Source: Allantophomopsis cytisporea (Eukaryota > Ascomycota > Leotiomycetes > Phacidiales > Phacidiaceae). From it: a stretch of DNA of 64,000 nucleotides. Each line of letters opens with the position of its first letter. The first letter of the stretch is position 1. The position numbers and the translations under genes are program-made. The stretch spans positions 248,001-312,000 of the forward strand of contig CP103023.1 of NCBI GenBank assembly GCA_024752435.1. The letters are read 5' to 3'. The notes under the pieces are model-generated. The model saw nothing but the letters and a program-made list of their open reading frames with translations, was not told the origin of the DNA and did no database searches. This document shows positions 60,755 through 64,000 of the stretch, one piece after another.

Positions 60755-63700
60755 ATTTGCTGATTTGTGTTTTTTTGAGAAGTGTAAAAAGAGGAAGTTT
60801 GTAGATTTGATTGTTCAGCGGTGATAGTGTTTGATTGGAGTTTGTGAGTATGAAAAATAAATGTGTTATTGTGTGCGATGTGTGCAATATATATATGCGT
60901 TATGAATGTTTAGTGCTTTTCTACGTCATAGCCATAAGGGTACGATGATCGATGGGCTACCAGACAAACTCCACCACAGCCAAGGTAAGAATGTTAGCCC
61001 TCTGTGAGGAATGATGTCGTTATGCCCCATCAATCTGGACCTTCCTTTTCCATGAGGCTCCAATGGTCAATTGAGATTTCCAAATTCTCATGTTCTGACG
61101 GAGAAAATGCTGATCCAACTACTCGAGCTACGACAAAACGTCGACCATGATGTCAGAGTATTGCATCACAGGTACCATCACGATCAACAATCTCGAAAGC
61201 TATCAATGAAGATGTGAGAACTGTTTTTAAGCATACTACATCCATCGCACCCTTTCAATTTTTTTAATTTTTTTTCTTTCTTTTTCTTATTTTTTTTGGG
61301 AATATTTGGTGCTATTTCCAAATCTACAAATTTCATCACCGTTTGTACTCCCCTCCTGATTTCAGCACGACAAGATCTTGCACGCCCTGAGGTTTGTTAT
61401 GCACATTTTCCACCATCGACTCCTCATGTTGTCAGATCTACACGGTATCTCAAGGTGTCAGAGTCATGCCATATGATACTCTTGCAAGACATCTCATACA
61501 TATCTGTTCATGAACACCCTCGTTCACTCCCTCAACCGATATCACGCGTTCATGGAACAATACACACGACCTCTAGAAGAAGATCCTGACGCTCGGATCA
61601 CAATTTGAAGACAGGCATCTCCAGACACCACGCTCGCGACGATCAAACTATCGCACTTGACGAGAAAGCGGACGACTCCCCGATGGTCCCCTGTTACGAT
61701 CGAGACTCATTTCCGAGCAGCACGTCGCCAAGCCAAATCCAGCTACAACTGAGATTGAAAATTGGACCGCGCCGAAATGCTACAGGTTTGGAAGCGACTC
61801 GATTTCGCTGTTGGAAATCATAAAGGCAATAAGTTTCTCTGCATTGGAACGCAAAGTTCTGAGGCTTCTTGGTGCGAGAGAGTTGAAAGAGTCGAAATAC
61901 TACCTCGTGATCGATTTCCTGCGCGATAACGTTTCAATTTCTCCGTCCTCGCTGCAAACCCATGCAGCATCCCACGAGCGTTGCGTTTCCTTTGTGCGAC
62001 AGCTTCGGGTTTATTTTGCTGAGTTATGTCGTGCTTCGTACTCGCTGGCTGGGGAGGGGAGCCGTGATGGTGCGTGTACGGGTATGCGTGTCAAGGAGTA
62101 TCTAATCGTAGCGTCCTTGCCTGAGAATAGACTGACAGCTCAGTCCACAGGATGGAAGGCATGCTCGTTTTCGATCCTACAAAGTAAAATCAGAGCCGCA
62201 TTCCAATGTAGACGACAGCCACCATCGATTGAGTACCTTGATATTCATATCGGAGTATTTCTTGGACGAACGGTTGCTGTTTTCGTACGGTTATTAGTTG
62301 ATATACTCCGTAAAATAGAGTACCTCAGGGTATGCATGATGCTCGTTGGTAATAGCAAGCCAGATATGATATGTACAAACTCCGAGAGTTTCGTTTGCTG
62401 TCATCCCTAGCACCACGTGGTTTTGTCAAGAAATCTATCCCTACCTTACCTTACCTTGCTTACTCACATACCGATATTGTTTGTATGTATGGACGTACCA
62501 ACTCCATGAGACTCCATAGAGACATGGCATAAATGCATTTCCTCCATATGCCGAGCAGTCAGAGACCCATGAATTGACAGAGCGAGTTTCATTGCGCAGT
62601 CCGTGTGGTTTATGTGACTTGCATATACCTTATAAATAATATTCTCTATCTCGAGTAATGGCAACAAGTTAGTTAACATCAATAATGAAGATCTCATATG
62701 CACGAATCAATAACCAGCACTGACACCAAAACGACCATACCTGTACTACCTGCTGAATTGCAAAATGCGATGAATCCAGAGATGCTCATTTCGTTCCTGC
62801 ATATGGAAAGCTACAAGCACACAGTCTGCGGCACAAACCAGTCCTTCCGCACCATACTATGTATGTACTGGACTGTGTATCGTACGAAAGAAAGATTTGG
62901 CTCCAGCGGCCGGTTCGGGTTGATCGTAGGTGGTACAGCGTCCACCCCCCACAGGCTTCTTTGGTGTGTTTCTGGGAGGGGGGAGCGTCGGGTAGCGATC
63001 AGGCATGATATATGGCCCGTCGACAGGGACATGGCTATGCGAACGGAGTCCCAATAAGCTGATTAAATGCCCGTTTGGGTGCGCGTGGCCTGCATTGACC
63101 GCTTGACGACGACGCCGAAAATAAGGTAATATTAGGAGAGTTCGCCAGTTTCAAAGGGCTTTCTGGTGTTCTAACTTTGTTATGAAGGGGGACCTAAGGA
63201 AGATACGATGCGGCGTAGGCCGGTGAGCTTTTCTTTTCGATTGAGATTGCTCGTTTTATGCATGTTTCTTTCCAGTATAGTCAGTAAGCGTTGATTTCGT
63301 GGGCTTCTGTGTGTTGATAAGGATGAACGCGAAGTGCGAAATGTTCAAGTGTTGTGTGTTATACCATGTTCGTGTCGTAGATTACATGATCTGTCGGCGC
63401 ATGAAGTATCGTACTTCCACCGGACTTACATCGATCATCACCCACATACAGCATGTAAGTCAGTTATGAAGTATTGTATATATGTATGTATCCTTTACTA
63501 CCCCATGATGAATAGTAGAGTATGGAGTAGATGAGCATGAATACGTATCAACACTCTCATATTGCTATTGCCCCGTGCTACATATGCCATGAGTAGATAT
63601 ATTCTAATAGGGTGTTGATATTCTCCGTCTCTTCCTTACTACTCTTCCTTGCTCACAACATCACCTCGCCTTACTTCAAACTGTAAAGACATGCAGACTC

Positions 63701-64000
63701 CCTAGTCCTCAATGATTGATTCTTGTGCTTAGTCTATCTATCTTCACACGTTCTTCTCCTCTGCTCCTCTTCTTGTGTTTATTATTCCTCTCGCAAGCAC
63801 AAGAGAAAAGAGAGTTCAGCGACCACCCCCTCTCCTCATCTATCTCGACCAACCACCGTCCTTGCCAAATATCGAAGCATCCGCCCTTTACCCTTCCACC
63901 AACCTCCCCCCGGTCCATCAGCCATCAGCCATCGGCCATTAGCCAACACATACAGCAGCACCCCAACTTACACTGTACAACTTCCTCCTCCTCCACTTCT
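60755..64000. other. 3.2-kb intergenic right end
   Basis: No gene supported. Includes a T-rich run at 61257-61296. Open frames at 61811-62410 and 62698-63057 have no motifs and biased composition. From about 63690 the sequence becomes C/T- and C/A-rich, like the promoter and leader sequences before other genes here, so a gene may begin just past the window. Confidence 0.5.

Noticed and set aside
61811..62410. 199-codon open frame on the plus strand
   Set aside because: No family motif, no plausible start context or intron structure, and the composition is like translated noncoding DNA. Could be reconsidered with transcript data.
62698..63057. 119-codon open frame on the plus strand
   Set aside because: Overlaps equally open antisense frames and has no recognisable domain.

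Overview
The window is nuclear DNA of a filamentous ascomycete (Pezizomycotina). Genes carry short introns (44-225 bp, most about 50 bp) with GT...AG ends, are well spaced, and include fungal hallmarks: a fungal-type Pkc1, a GH35 beta-galactosidase, an AA9 lytic polysaccharide monooxygenase (LPMO), a pepsin-like secreted protease, and transposons with mutations typical of repeat-induced point mutation (RIP). A helotialean (Botrytis/Sclerotinia-like) fungus fits the gene set, but that is inference.

Layout. 0.4-1.8 kb: secreted aspartic protease. 1.9-8.8 kb: AT-rich, gene-poor island holding two dead DNA transposons with terminal inverted repeats and TA target duplications, a Tc1/mariner element (3610-5063) and a pogo/Fot1 element (5354-7188). 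Both transposase frames remain open apart from stop codons of the kind RIP creates. 8.9-21 kb: a doubtful small gene, an MFS transporter, an eIF1A-like protein, the ER mannosyltransferase ALG3, a small probable mitochondrial protein and a large disordered protein with a new-looking short repeat. 21-24.4 kb: long repeat-rich intergenic region. 24.4-32.7 kb: AA9 LPMO, an unrecognised probable nuclear protein, and a six-exon beta-galactosidase. 32.7-37.7 kb: 4.9 kb intergenic region dense in micro- and minisatellites, upstream of pkc1. 37.7-47 kb: pkc1, She9/Mdm33-like mitochondrial inner membrane protein, a HAD phosphatase and the proteasome regulator PI31. 47.6-52.7 kb: a convergent pair made of an eight-exon unusual protein kinase and a fungal OTT_1508-like zinc deaminase whose reading frame breaks at the catalytic His-Ala-Glu motif. 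53.5-60.8 kb: a DJ-1/PfpI-like protein with an inserted RRxS-rich loop, the PI3-kinase regulator VPS15 and a small charged protein. 60.8-64 kb: no gene recognised.

Functionally the window mixes housekeeping genes (N-glycan assembly, cell-wall integrity signalling through Pkc1, vesicle/autophagy PI3P signalling through VPS15, proteasome regulation, mitochondrial morphology) with secreted plant-biomass or nutrient enzymes (protease, LPMO, beta-galactosidase) and one accessory-looking kinase/deaminase locus. Most exon structures were deduced by hand from splice motifs and frame continuity. Nearly all give a total coding length divisible by three, which supports them, but no transcript data were available.
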